A stretch of DNA of 64,000 nucleotides from Blastopirellula marina DSM 3645 (GCF_000153105.1 NZ_CH672376.1:714727-778726); one strand, 5' to 3'. Shown: positions 18,499 through 29,000, counted from the first letter of the stretch. The notes: generated by a model not told the origin, from the letters alone. A program made the numbers and translations.

Positions 18499-19542
18499 TT
18501 ATTCTTCATTGATGACAAAGCCATCATTTCGCACGCACAATCGCTGATAGGTCCCGGAATTGTTATCCACGGGATTGCCATTGCCGCTGCTCCAAATCGT
18601 ATCGGAGATCAAGCGAACCGAACCGTCGCACATCGCGAAGTTGACGCCGCCGGGATGATAGCTGGAGGTTCCGCACATCGCGGCCCAGTAACCGTTCGGA
18701 ACTCGGTTCGGCGCGTATTCGGGTTGAAAACTGCACTGTCGTCCTTGCGTGTTCCCCTGGATTTTCTGAATGACCATGATCGACCCGCCGGCAGTCTTCG
18801 CTTTCTCGTCGTAGCGGCGCTCGCCGAAGAGAATCGTGTTGGAAGTGCCGTCGGTGATTTTGCTCATGTTCAGTTTCTTAAAGCCGACAATCGCTCCGGT
18901 GGGTTCGAAGGTATTGGTTTCAAGCGGATGGTTGATGTCATCGTCCAGATAGCCAGGTCCGTAGTTCGCCACGTAATTCGCTTTGGCGGCGATCACGTCT
19001 TCATGTTCCCAAAGGCAATACCATTCCTTGTAGGTTCCATAGGTGTCTTGCCAGCCGCCGGTCGCACAAACTTCGGGAGTCAGCGTCGGGCCGACGTCGC
19101 TCGGGCAGGTGTAGCCGTCGATCGAAGTCGCAAGCAGCTTTTTGTAGGCGGCCTGATCGGCTGCGTCGTTATAGCTGTCTCTGGCGCTCTTTTTCGACAC
19201 GCCGAGCAAATCGTGCAACGGTTGCTGCTCGATGAACGGCAAGAGCAACGCTCCCCAGCACCAAGGGCTATCGACGTTGTAGTCCCCCTTGATGTATTGA
19301 ACCAATTCAGGAAACCCGCCGAACGTGTCGTGATGGTTGTGTGACGCCAGCGCGATCTGCTTCAAATTGCTCGTGCATTCCATCCGCCGCGCCGCTTCTC
19401 GCGCTTGCTGGACCGCAGGCAACAGCAGTGCGATCAAGACGCCGATGATCGCAATCACGACCAACAGTTCGACGAGGGTGAAACCGGGGCGCCGCTTCAG
19501 CGCGGCGCGATTCGAAATTGGATTTTGTTCTGATAGTTGCAT
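18499..19542 (-). CDS. DUF1559 domain-containing pseudopilin-like protein
   Basis: 347 aa from ATG 19542 ([29 protein letters not shown]). The open frame extends 108 codons further but this part lacks the family pattern and overlaps the promoter region. The prepilin-type motif, then [22 protein letters not shown], and the C-terminal hallmark HPGGVNFAMCDGSVRLI are present. The middle is cysteine-richer than in the three others in the window (PWCWGALLLP, YTCPSDVGP). The small lipoprotein 17833-18267 follows. Confidence 0.92.
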   Translation of the reverse strand: MQLSEQNPISNRAALKRRPGFTLVELLVVIAIIGVLIALLLPAVQQAREAARRMECTSNLKQIALASHNHHDTFGGFPELVQYIKGDYNVDSPWCWGALLLPFIEQQPLHDLLGVSKKSARDSYNDAADQAAYKKLLATSIDGYTCPSDVGPTLTPEVCATGGWQDTYGTYKEWYCLWEHEDVIAAKANYVANYGPGYLDDDINHPLETNTFEPTGAIVGFKKLNMSKITDGTSNTILFGERRYDEKAKTAGGSIMVIQKIQGNTQGRQCSFQPEYAPNRVPNGYWAAMCGTSSYHPGGVNFAMCDGSVRLISDTIWSSGNGNPVDNNSGTYQRLCVRNDGFVINEE

Positions 19543-19952
19543 GGTTGGGGCTTTCACTGAATGGGGGCTACCGCGACGGTTGAACCAGCGTGGAAAAGGA
19601 AAAAATGAAGTATGTGGATATAGCCGGCGTTCAGTTAGGGTTACGGGGTTGACCCAGAAAAACTCGAAAAAGAAAAGTTCATCGCCGAAAAGGCGATCCG
19701 CTGCAGGAGGGCAGGGAAACTCGCAGAATGTGATGAGAGAGAAGGCAACGCCGTGCAGACAGACATTACGAACTCCTAGACGTGGTTTACGGGGTTCGCA
19801 AGGGAAAATTTTCGCCGTGAGATTGCGATTCTTTGGCAGATCGGTCGATCGATAGAGACTCCCCAAGGTCAGGGAGAAGACCCTTCAACGTGGAAGCGGG
19901 AGCCCGCGAGAAGCGCTGCCGGAAAGCGATTCGCGATAGTTGGACGACTCGT
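19543..19952. other. Intergenic region upstream of DUF1559 gene
   Basis: About 400 bp between two minus-strand genes; it should hold the DUF1559 promoter. The only long frame is the unsupported N-terminal extension described for that gene. No RNA gene or strong hairpin was found. Confidence 0.5.
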
Positions 19953-21041
19953 TCAGAGCGAATCTTCCTCGCTGCTGGCGGCGACATAGAGATTTTTGGA
20001 CATCTCAAACAACTGGTGATAGGCGTCTTCATCGCCGGGCTTGGGGGGAGCGAACTCGACGCCGTGTCGAACCATATAGGCCAAGAGCGTCGCCAAGTTT
20101 TTGCCGTCGACATTGGGATTGTAGGTCCCCATATTTAACGCTCCGTCCGCTTCGCCCACGTTCTTCAGTCGCTGGATGGCCAGCATCATGCTTTGCAGAT
20201 GCATCTCTGAGGCGCGATACAGCCGAAATTTGTCGATTCCGGCTTTGGCCATCGCCGTGCGGTCGTAGGTTTTGAGGAACTGGCCAGCCAGATTCAACGA
20301 GGCTTTTTCGAGCGCTTCGATCGAGCGGTTGTCGATTTCTGTGCGCGTCGAAGCGTTCTGCTGAATATCGATGAGCAACGCTTGGATCTCTTCGCGTGAA
20401 CTCTGGAACTTGTCATCACGCAAAAGGTAGGGCCACCAATCAAACGAATTCAATCGCCCCGTATCGGCGGCGAAGACGCCGGTCTCTCCGCGGACGTTGG
20501 TAAACCGCAAGCGTATCTTGGATTTCATTTCTAAAGGCAAATCGAATTGCGCGATGAGATTCTCAATTTCCGGATCATCCCCTTGAAGGTATTGAAACGA
20601 GAGGACCGTCGATCGCAGCGCCTCTTTCAGCGTGTTGAGTGAGCGCCCGTTCGACATGCCTTCGCCGGTGAGTTCGGGGTGATCCACAATACGCCGCAGC
20701 GCTTTCTCTTTTCGTTTGTCTGCTTCGTCCAGGTGATTTTTCAACACGTGAGCATCACGTTCGGCGCGACGTTGGAAGTAGATCTCCACCGTTTTCAGCG
20801 CGTTGTCGAGTTCTTTGGAGTACGCTTCGGCGGCGATCGAACGGGCAATCTGATAATCGACCGAAGCGGCCGCTTGTGCTCGAATCATGTCGGACTGGGC
20901 GTAGATCAAAGCGGCCGACGCGTACGGAGCGCGCTCATAGATATAGAAATCTTGCCCACGGCAAAGGGTGGGAATCGCGACAAGACTTATCGCGCAGAGA
21001 ATGGTCAGGCCGATTGAGCGAACGGAATCAGGCGTGATCAT
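19953..21041 (-). CDS. Exported protein of unknown function, third gene of the FHA-kinase operon
   Basis: 362 aa with a signal peptide (LTILCAISLVAIPTLCRGQ). The mature part is mostly helical with charged, coiled-coil-like stretches (LDNALKTVEIYFQRRAERDAHVLKNHLDEADKRKEKALRRI). No family recognised. Its start overlaps the stop of the FHA/protease-like gene by 4 nt, so it is translationally coupled to it and probably acts in the same periplasmic process. Confidence 0.78.
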   Translation of the reverse strand: MITPDSVRSIGLTILCAISLVAIPTLCRGQDFYIYERAPYASAALIYAQSDMIRAQAAASVDYQIARSIAAEAYSKELDNALKTVEIYFQRRAERDAHVLKNHLDEADKRKEKALRRIVDHPELTGEGMSNGRSLNTLKEALRSTVLSFQYLQGDDPEIENLIAQFDLPLEMKSKIRLRFTNVRGETGVFAADTGRLNSFDWWPYLLRDDKFQSSREEIQALLIDIQQNASTRTEIDNRSIEALEKASLNLAGQFLKTYDRTAMAKAGIDKFRLYRASEMHLQSMMLAIQRLKNVGEADGALNMGTYNPNVDGKNLATLLAYMVRHGVEFAPPKPGDEDAYHQLFEMSKNLYVAASSEEDSL

Positions 21042-22705
21042 TGGGCGTTCCCTGTCAAAGGTGCGGTGGAGGCGCGAAAATAGGGTTGAAAGAAATCGGA
21101 GAGATCCGCAACCACCGTCGCGTCAAATTGCTTCCCGGTTGGCGGCGAATTTAGCTCGCGCTCTGGCGTAACCCGCGAATAAATCGCAATCAGACGTTGC
21201 TCGGCGTCAAGAATAGCAGCGCCCGTAAAGCTTAGGCCCAAGTGATCCGCCGGCTCGATCTGCGAGAACTGAGCGACCAGCAGACGCGGGTTTTTGGGGT
21301 CGCCGATCATTCCGGTCGATTGGCGGACGCGCCCTTTGTCGGCTCGATACTTGGCAGGCGATTGCAACTCGCAGTAGGGAGCAACGCGATCAAAGGCGAA
21401 GCTCCATACGGAGACGCCGGTTTGCGGCGGCAGTTTGGCGGCCGGTGCGATCGGCAACCACGCGGGCAAATCGGCGTCGACCTCGATGACGGCGACATCA
21501 AAATGATGCGGCAGCTCGGCGATGGTCATGTAGTGCTGATAAGCGTCGCGAAGTTGCGACTGGACGTCTTGCTCGGCGCCGGTTTGTTTGACTTTCTCGA
21601 TCAGCTCTTTGAATTTTCGCTCGGCTTCGTCCCCCTCACTAATCCGTTTCAGATAGGTGGGATGCGCGACAAACTTTTTGATGTTCGGCGTTGTCGCTCC
21701 CTGCAGAACGACGTTCGGAAAACGCTGTTGGGCAAGGTTGGCGATCGCTTTGCATGTCGCTGAAGTCAGCAAATGCCGGGGACCGATCGCAATCGCCGAG
21801 CCAATTCGGTAATGTTCTTTCCGCTCGGGATCGGCGAGGATTAACGCATACAGCGCGTCGGTCGCCGCCGCTTTTTTCTCGGGAATCGAAACCAGGGTCG
21901 GTTCCACAGGATTTTGAAGCATCGCTGAGTGCGTCGCGTCGGCAGCGGGGAGCGAACCGAGCTCGTCTGCCGAATTCTTGTTCCAGATCAACAGCATCAC
22001 GACCAATAGCAGAGCGACCGATCCTCCCGCCGCCAGACCAAGCAGTAAGTTGCGGCGGCCGGCATCTGCAGTCGTAGGCGTCGCCGTTTCCAGCGGCGGC
22101 AAATTCAAGGAGACGCCGGCGATGGTCTTGTCGGAAGAGAGCAGCAGGTTGGCTATGGTCGTTTCATAGTCGCCTAAAACGACCGAATCGCTCGCGGCGA
22201 CGACCGCCTGCTGGATCCGATTTCGCTCTGAACCAAGAAACGTGCCGTTGCTCGATTGGAGGTCCCGCAGGGTGAGTTGTCCCTCGTCAATCAGTAGGAT
22301 CGCATGCCTGGACGACACGCTGGGATGGTGGATGACAACATCGTTAGCGGCGGCTCGGCCGATCGAAATCTTGACGGCCGAATCCGATGGCGCGGCAAGC
22401 GGCGGTTTCAGGGCTGGCGGCTCCGGCGGCGTGACTCGCTGCGGTGGATCGTGATGCGCCGAAGCGGGCCACGGGAGCGGAACGCTTCGTCCAAGCGTTA
22501 CATGATCACTGATGACGATTTGCTGCCGCTGGGTCAGTTTGGTTCCGTTGACGTAAACGCCGTTGGTCGATCCCAGGTCTTCGATGAACCACTTGCCGGC
22601 GAGCAGCTCTAGACTGCAATGTCGCCCCGAGACGATTGGCTCGCTGACGACGAGATCGCAATCTGTACTCGCGCCGATGATCCACTTGCGATCGTGGTCG
22701 CTCAT
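21038..22705 (-). CDS. Two FHA domains, one membrane segment and a trypsin-like domain that has lost catalytic residues
   Basis: 555 aa. FHA domain 1 is at about residues 5-75 (GRHCSLELL, DLGSTNGVYVNG) and FHA domain 2 at about 113-185 (SSRHAILLID, DLQSSNGTFLG); both keep the phosphothreonine-binding GR/SxxH and NG pattern. The single membrane segment is at about 219-241. Beyond it, residues about 295-540 resemble a trypsin-like serine protease (IGSAIAIGPRHLLTSATC, FDVAVIEVD, SFTGAAILDAEQRLIAIYS), but the usual catalytic His (TAAH) is TSAT here and GNSGG is degraded. So it is probably a non-catalytic protease-fold module. The FHA modules face the cytoplasm and probably bind the kinase encoded just upstream. 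Overlaps of 4 nt occur at both ends. Confidence 0.83.
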   Translation of the reverse strand: MSDHDRKWIIGASTDCDLVVSEPIVSGRHCSLELLAGKWFIEDLGSTNGVYVNGTKLTQRQQIVISDHVTLGRSVPLPWPASAHHDPPQRVTPPEPPALKPPLAAPSDSAVKISIGRAAANDVVIHHPSVSSRHAILLIDEGQLTLRDLQSSNGTFLGSERNRIQQAVVAASDSVVLGDYETTIANLLLSSDKTIAGVSLNLPPLETATPTTADAGRRNLLLGLAAGGSVALLLVVMLLIWNKNSADELGSLPAADATHSAMLQNPVEPTLVSIPEKKAAATDALYALILADPERKEHYRIGSAIAIGPRHLLTSATCKAIANLAQQRFPNVVLQGATTPNIKKFVAHPTYLKRISEGDEAERKFKELIEKVKQTGAEQDVQSQLRDAYQHYMTIAELPHHFDVAVIEVDADLPAWLPIAPAAKLPPQTGVSVWSFAFDRVAPYCELQSPAKYRADKGRVRQSTGMIGDPKNPRLLVAQFSQIEPADHLGLSFTGAAILDAEQRLIAIYSRVTPERELNSPPTGKQFDATVVADLSDFFQPYFRASTAPLTGNAQ

Positions 22706-24414
22706 GTCCAGCCTTCTTTCATCATGACTGCTTTTAAAGCTGCCTGCATTTCGCGGCCATTTGCGAATCGTTCATTACAGTCGTCCGCTAGGGACTGGTC
22801 AAGAAAACTTGCTAGCCCAGGATGATAGTCCGGAACGTGGGAGTGGAGCGGGACGATCTTGCCGTTCAAAATAACGCTGAGCGGGTCGAGTCCCTTTTGT
22901 GCTTCGCGCGGATATTTGTTGGTGATCAGGCGGTAAAAACTGGCGGCCAAACTAAAGACGTCGCTGGACGGATTGACGTATTTGTAATTGGTCAATTGTT
23001 CGCGCGGCATGAACGGAAAACTCCCTCCATAAACGCCGGTGGCCGTCATGCCCGAGAAACCGGCCCGTTCAAAGTTTTTCGCCAGGCCGAAGTCCGCCAA
23101 CTTGGGACTCCATTTGGTTCCTCGCTTCGTCATCAAAATATTGGCCGGCTTGAGATCTCGGTGCACCAACCCTTTTTCATGAGCGAACGACAAACCCTCT
23201 AGCAATTGGTAGAGCAGGCGAGCGATGTATTTCGGTTTCGGCAGTTCTTTGCGTTCCCGAAAGACATGGCTAATCGGACCGCCGGTACAGTACTCCATCA
23301 CAAAGTAAAAGTCGTTATTGATGCAGCCGGCGTCAATGCAGCGAATGATATTGGGGTGTTTCACACGACTGGTGACGGCCACTTCTCGTAAGAAAGCGGT
23401 GCGCGCTGGAACCGAAACTTTCATTTGCGATTTCAGCAGCTTGATCGCGACCGGCGTATCTTGACCCGAAGGCTTCGCTAAAAAAACGGTCCCCATCCCG
23501 CCGGAACCTAAGACGCGAATCAACTGATAGCCGTGAATCACGGGCAAGGCCGCTTGCGGGTTTACGGCTCGATCCAGCAGCCCGCGCACCGGATTGCTGG
23601 CAAGATTGCTTTCTTGGGCGGCGCCGCGTTCGCCATCACCCGCCGCAGGCAAATCGCAATGCCGCGCCGCACCGAGCAACGGACTGGCCGGCGATGGCTG
23701 CGGGGCAGCGAAGGGAGACGCCATTTCCGGCATCGTGCGCCGTGCGATCGGCTCGGCTGGGGAAGACGGACTATCCAGCGGATCGGCCGGCGTACGATCT
23801 TTAGCGAAAGGTGACGCCATTTCCTGCATCGTATGCCGTGCAATCGGCTTGGCTTGAGACGGCGAACGATCAAGGGGTTTCGCCGGCAGTCGGTCTTCGG
23901 CAAAGGGAGAAGCCATCTCTGGCATCGTCTGACGCTGCGGCGGCGGTGCTGGCGTTCGATCCGCGATAGGTTCTTGCGGCGTCTCGGGAAGATCGTTGGG
24001 AAGCGAGTCGAGTTCGAGCGGGGTCGAGTCAAAGAACTGCGTCGCGACGATCTCTTCCTGCTCTACCGTGATTAGGAAAACGGTTTTGCCTGCTTTAATG
24101 GTGTCGCCGCTAGACAGATCAACGCTTGGCCCGGTCGCTTTTCCTAACTGGCTCGAATCCAACGCGTCTTTTCGTCCGCCATGTTTCTTTTGATTGACGT
24201 ACGTCCCATTGCGACTTCCCAAATCTTGCAGACGCGCAAACGGAGGATTGATTTCCAGAATAAAATGGTGTCGCGATATAAAGGGGTCGTCTTCAATAAA
24301 CGCATGGCAGTTGTTGGGATTTCTTCCAAAGAGGAAGATGTCATGGCCGTCAAACGAATAGGTTCGCCCTTTCATGGGGCCTTGAGTAACCTTGATATGA
24401 ACGTTTGGCGTCAT
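22702..24414 (-). CDS. FHA-domain Ser/Thr protein kinase
   Basis: 570 aa. An N-terminal FHA domain (about 20-115: FGRNPNNC, ISRHHFILEI, DLGSRNGTYVN) is followed by a proline-rich linker (about 140-260) containing three copies of a 32-residue unit. A Hanks-type kinase domain lies at about 295-565: glycine loop GSGGMG (303-308), Lys325 in VAIK, HRDLKPAN (418-425), DFG (441-443). No membrane segment is visible, so it is cytoplasmic. It is the first gene of a three-gene operon whose later members have FHA modules and exported parts. Probable function: phosphorylates and recruits the FHA protein encoded downstream. The kinase motifs are complete, so activity is expected. Confidence 0.93.
   Translation of the reverse strand: MTPNVHIKVTQGPMKGRTYSFDGHDIFLFGRNPNNCHAFIEDDPFISRHHFILEINPPFARLQDLGSRNGTYVNQKKHGGRKDALDSSQLGKATGPSVDLSSGDTIKAGKTVFLITVEQEEIVATQFFDSTPLELDSLPNDLPETPQEPIADRTPAPPPQRQTMPEMASPFAEDRLPAKPLDRSPSQAKPIARHTMQEMASPFAKDRTPADPLDSPSSPAEPIARRTMPEMASPFAAPQPSPASPLLGAARHCDLPAAGDGERGAAQESNLASNPVRGLLDRAVNPQAALPVIHGYQLIRVLGSGGMGTVFLAKPSGQDTPVAIKLLKSQMKVSVPARTAFLREVAVTSRVKHPNIIRCIDAGCINNDFYFVMEYCTGGPISHVFRERKELPKPKYIARLLYQLLEGLSFAHEKGLVHRDLKPANILMTKRGTKWSPKLADFGLAKNFERAGFSGMTATGVYGGSFPFMPREQLTNYKYVNPSSDVFSLAASFYRLITNKYPREAQKGLDPLSVILNGKIVPLHSHVPDYHPGLASFLDQSLADDCNERFANGREMQAALKAVMMKEGWT
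23707..23958 (-). repeat. Intragenic 96-bp repeat coding for a 32-residue linker unit
   Basis: Inside the FHA kinase gene the sequence MxEMASPFA recurs at protein positions 164-172, 196-204 and 228-236, a period of exactly 32 residues (96 bp). Between copies the pattern RxPAxPLDxSPSxAxPIAR is shared. This is a recent tandem duplication in the linker; the number of copies probably varies among strains. Confidence 0.75.
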
Positions 24415-24594
24415 TGTTTTCGATCTGGAGAGCGATTCGTGGCCATTTGGTGGATGGAAGTCGTGCGCTACCTATCTACGTGAGCTTGGTCAGAAAACCG
24501 GGACGCCGCTCTCCCATTTTTTGGGAAAGTGATTTCTCGCTTGCCTGGATGCAGGCTAAACCACTAACCGTTATGAATGTCCTGGGAGTTGACG

Positions 24595-25296
24595 ATGGCC
24601 CATTTTCCGACCACCGCTTGGAATATAATCGATTCCTTGAAGGGGGGCCAACTTGCGAGCCTGGACTCTCGTAATTGTTTCGTGCAGTCGTATTGGCCGG
24701 CCGTTTTCGCCTACCTGCGCCGCCGTGGATTTCAGCAGTCGAACGCCGAGGACCTGACGCAAGACTTCTTTTGCTACTTGTTCGAGAAAGAACTGGTCGG
24801 CAGCTATCAAGCGGAGCGGGGGCGATTTCGGACCTACATTCTGACGCTCCTAACGCGTTTTGTGTCTGACCGGACGACTTCGCGAGCGCCCCGCCAGCGG
24901 CGCTTTGAGAATGATCTGGTCCCCATCAGCTGCCTGGCGGCGACCCATGACATCCAGCTAATCAGCGGAGAATCTTCTCCCGAACAGGAATTCATGCGGC
25001 AGTGGGCCCGTTCCGTCATTCAATCGACGCGCAACGAGCTCCGGCTGTGGTGCCAGGCTCAGGGGCGGCCTGACTGGTATTTGGTGTTTGACGCGCTTAA
25101 TCCGCCCGATCTCTCGTCCGCTTCTCGTAAAGAAGCGATTGCGCAATCGTTGCGGCTGACGATTGACCAAGTCCGCTACGCCCAGACAAAGTCGGAGCAG
25201 AAGTTTATTGAGCTGTTGCGCCTGGTCGTGCTGGAGCAAGTAGAAAGCGAAAACGAGGTCGATGACGAGATCAGGTCCCTGCGGAGATTGCTGTAA
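24595..25296 (+). CDS. ECF-family sigma factor (kinase-associated planctomycete type)
   Basis: 233 aa from ATG 24595, with GGGAG 6 nt upstream. Region 2 is recognisable at about 20-95 (WPAVFAYLRRRGFQQSNAEDLTQDFFCYLFEKEL, RFRTYILTLLTRFVSDRTTS); the C-terminal part is a divergent region 4. In Planctomycetes this class is encoded close to Ser/Thr kinases, as here, divergent from the FHA-kinase operon. Target promoters are unknown. Confidence 0.82.
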   Translation: MAHFPTTAWNIIDSLKGGQLASLDSRNCFVQSYWPAVFAYLRRRGFQQSNAEDLTQDFFCYLFEKELVGSYQAERGRFRTYILTLLTRFVSDRTTSRAPRQRRFENDLVPISCLAATHDIQLISGESSPEQEFMRQWARSVIQSTRNELRLWCQAQGRPDWYLVFDALNPPDLSSASRKEAIAQSLRLTIDQVRYAQTKSEQKFIELLRLVVLEQVESENEVDDEIRSLRRLL

Positions 25297-25455
25297 CCGC
25301 AAGGAAGAGCTGGAATTGCGTTCTCTTCAAAAATAATTGTCCAGTTGTCTGCCTGGCTTCCGCTTTCTTTCTTGTAGACGAGTGACTCCCCCCTATGGGC
25401 AGGCTAAAATCAGCTCTATTGCGAATTGACGAAGTCGGCGAAAGGGAGCGAGATT

Positions 25456-26058
25456 TTGGAATCCATTGCAGGCACAACGCAACAGATCGAGGTCATTCTC
25501 GCTGCCGAGCGACAACGCCCAGCCGCCGCATACGATCTGATCCTGGAGCGTGCGCTGGAACGTCTCCAGCGACAGACAAAAACGATGATGCGATCCTATC
25601 CGCGTTTGTGCCGCTGGGAGCAAACGGATGACGTTTTTCAGGAAGCGGTGATTCGGCTTTATCGGAGCCTGAAGAAGGTCAAGCCGCAATCCGCACGCCA
25701 TTTCTTCAACTTGGCGACGCTGCAAATACGCCGCACGTTAATCGACCTGGCGCGTCACCATCTTGGCCCCCTGGCCGAGGCCGCGAATCATGAGTCCCAC
25801 TTCGCGTTGGCCGAGCTTCCCCGACAGGGAGCGGACGAAGGTCCGTTGTCGCTGTTGCAGTGGGCTGAATTTCACGAGGCGATCGACAAGTTGCCGGAAG
25901 ATCCTCGCGAGACTTTTTCCTTGATTTGGTATGCAGGGATGTCCCACGGAGACGCCGCCCAATTGTTGGGCGTTTCCACCAAGACCATTCAGCGACGTTT
26001 CTTACACGCACGGTTACTGCTGGCCGACATGATGCCTGAGGTTTCGCCGTCGACTTAG
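25456..26058 (+). CDS. ECF-family sigma factor, first gene of the receptor-kinase operon
   Basis: 200 aa from TTG 25456, chosen because GGGAGC lies about 7 nt upstream; the open frame begins at TTG 25426. Region 2 (WEQTDDVFQEAVIRLYRSLKKV, FFNLATLQIRRTLIDLARHHLG) and region 4 (DPRETFSLIWYAGMSHGDAAQLLGVSTKTIQRRF) are clear. The downstream kinase starts 9 nt after the stop, so the two are almost certainly cotranscribed, which fits the known ECF sigma/Ser-Thr kinase associations of Planctomycetes. Confidence 0.87.
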   Translation: MESIAGTTQQIEVILAAERQRPAAAYDLILERALERLQRQTKTMMRSYPRLCRWEQTDDVFQEAVIRLYRSLKKVKPQSARHFFNLATLQIRRTLIDLARHHLGPLAEAANHESHFALAELPRQGADEGPLSLLQWAEFHEAIDKLPEDPRETFSLIWYAGMSHGDAAQLLGVSTKTIQRRFLHARLLLADMMPEVSPST

Positions 26059-26067
26059 GTAAGAAGG

Positions 26068-29000
26068 ATGAACATCGACCAGCAAGTCTTGGATCTCCTG
26101 ATTCAATGGGAGGAAGCGACCGCGTCAGGCGTTCCGCTTGACGTCACCTTTTTGGCGGCGGGAGATTCGCAGTTGGCGGTCCGTTTGCAGCGGCATATCG
26201 ATGGATTGCAGAAGTTGGCTTGGCTCCAATTGGATTTACCCGTGAACGAAGGGCCCGATCTGCCGTCAGCTCAGCAACTGGACAACGCGCTGCTGTTGCC
26301 GGAAGGAATCGATCTAGCGCAGTTGCAAGCGAGCGTCGTCAAAGCGGAAATTATTGATCCGAAGAAGTTGGATTTGCTGCTGGCGTCGAATCCGGCGAAG
26401 ACCGCTTTTCAGTTAAGCAGCCAATTGCTGGACGCGAAGCTGTTGACCAAATTTCAATTGCGTGCGATCGCGTATGGAAAAACGCGTGGGCTAAAGCTGG
26501 GCCGGTACGTGATTCTCGACAAAATCGGCGCCGGCGGCATGGGACAAGTCTATCGGGCCTGGCACAGTCGCATGGATCGCGAGGTCGCATTGAAGTGCTG
26601 CCGCGCGAAGCGATGTCCAAAGAACACGGCGTGGCCCGCTTCAATCAAGAAGTGCAAGTCGCTTCGCGGTTGAGCCATCCGAACATTGTCACCGCGTTCG
26701 ACGCGGACGAAGCGCAAGGGCTTCATTTCTTGGTGATGGAGCATGTCGACGGACGCGACTTGAACTCGATCGTCCGCAGCGAAAGTCCGCTATCGGTCGC
26801 TCAGGCGATCGACTACATCACGCAAACCGCGCGCGGTTTGGAGTACGCGCACGCCGTAGGTCTTATTCATCGCGACATTAAACCGGCCAACTTGTTGCTT
26901 GAATCTAGCGGAATTGTAAAGATCCTTGATATGGGAATCGCCCGGATGGACGGGGGCGAAGCCGGCAAGCAGGCGAACATCACCCAAATCGGCGCCGTGA
27001 TGGGGACGGTCGACTTTATGGCCCCAGAGCAGGCCGTTGACTCCAAGTCCGTCGACGGCCGGGCCGATCTCTACAGTTTGGGGTGCACGCTTTATTACTT
27101 GCTGACACGTCGTCCGCCGTTTGACGGAGAGACGCTCATGGTCAAGCTATTAGGGCATCGTGAGGTGCTCCCGCCCAAGCTGCAAGGGCTACGACCGGAT
27201 GTCCCCGACGGCCTCGAGTTGATCTATCAGAAGTGCATGGCGAAGATCCCCGAGCATCGTTACGCAACCGCGACCGAACTGATCGCGGACCTCGAAAAAC
27301 TGAGCCCGCAATCGACCGACGTGCGGCTTCCAGAGATGGAAATGGATACGTCGCCGACCGGCGTGCTAGAAACGCTGCCATTTCTCGGCTCAAATCTGAT
27401 CGTCGCTCCACCGCGAGCGTTGGCGACGCGATCAAACGGTCGGCGCCGACTGCTTGAACGACTGGGTGGGATGTACGGCGGAATGATCGGCTTGGCGTTG
27501 TTGTTGGTCGGAGGCTATTTCAGCATTGGTTTTCTCTTCCCAAGGCAGACGCCTGGCGGCAATTTGGTGGTGTCGGTCGAGGAAAAGGATTTTGGCGCCG
27601 GCCTGCACGATCAAGAGTTGACGTTGGTCAACATCAAGACGAACGATCCCACGAGGATTCGGCTAAGCGCCGCCGAGCTAACCACTCGGCTTGCGCCGGG
27701 CGAGTACCGGTTTGCACTGGAGCCGAGTTCGGGAGTGCAGACCGACGTCAGCGAACTGACGATCCACAGCGGTGCGGATTCTCACGTGCGCGTCTATTGG
27801 GAGCCGACGGAGGCGTCTGTCGCTGCAGCGACTTCCCCGACCAACGACCAAGGGGCGACGAACGCGAGTTCTCCATCGTCGTATGCAACGACTACGCCGA
27901 TTGACGTTCCCAGCGGCCCGTGGATCGATCTGCTGTCGATGATCAAACTTCCGGATCATGGGATCGCCGGCGATTGGGAATGGAGCGGAACGTCGCTGGC
28001 CGGAAAGGATGGATTGCACCGCCGTGTGATGGTTCCGTACGCACTGCAGGGAGACTATGTGCTGGAAGCGGAGTTTACGCGACAATCCGGCAGTGATGCG
28101 ATCAGCCTGCATCTGCCGGTTGCAAATACGTCTTGTGACGTGGTCTTCTCGGACTATGGAGGCACGATTAACGGTTTGCGAACGATCGATGGGCTCAACC
28201 TGGATCGTTTGCCCATCGCAGAAAATGCTGTCCAGCACGGTGCATTCATCGTGAATGGAAAACGCCACAAAGTGGCCGTCCAAGTCACGACCGGCGCATC
28301 GCAAGAGACCAACGTTCGCGCCTCTTTGGATGGGCGTCCGTTTTTAGATTGGACTGGTGACAATCAAAGACTTTCCAGCGACGTCGACGGTACGATGCCG
28401 CTGGTCCAAGCGCCCGGCGTGGATTTGCATGGTTCAGCCGGCCAGATTCACGCGCTGCGCTTGCAGCACCTGGAAAACGGAAAGGGGCGGCGTTTGGGAG
28501 ACGATTGGGGGCATCCCTTTTTCCCTGTGGCCGATTCGCCGCCAGCTTATCTCGCGGGGCGATGTGCTCAACTGGAAGGACGCTCCTACTATAAGTCGGT
28601 GGAAAAGCTGGCCTTAAACGACGCGCAGCGTCTGGCGAAATCCTATCAAGGGCGGTTGTTGACAATCTCTTCCGAGCAAGAGCAACAGTTTATTCTTGAG
28701 CTTACTGGTCGGCAGAACACTTGGATGTCGGCATGGTGCAATTTGAAAGTGAAGGAGTGGCGCGACGAGCGAAATCGAAAGTTGACGTTCTTCAGCAAAT
28801 GGGGGAGGAACCAGCCCGATAACAATGGCGCTAGTCCAGAAATTTTTCTCGGAATCTTCACTCATCCTGATTCTTTTGGTTGGAATGATTTTGCGCCGGA
28901 CGCCAAATGCTTCGCTGTGATTGAATGGGGAGAAGAGTATCTCAGCGACAATCCAATCGCTGCGGATTCCTCGATCGCTAGAAATGATCCGGCCGCCGAA

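Noticed and set aside
18655..19344. 229-codon plus-strand open frame
   Set aside because: Antisense to the DUF1559 gene; no family pattern.
26585..26605. Programmed frameshift in the kinase gene
   Set aside because: The local sequence TTGAAGTGCTGCC is not a slippery heptamer and no stimulating hairpin was seen; a simple one-base deletion or sequencing error is more likely.
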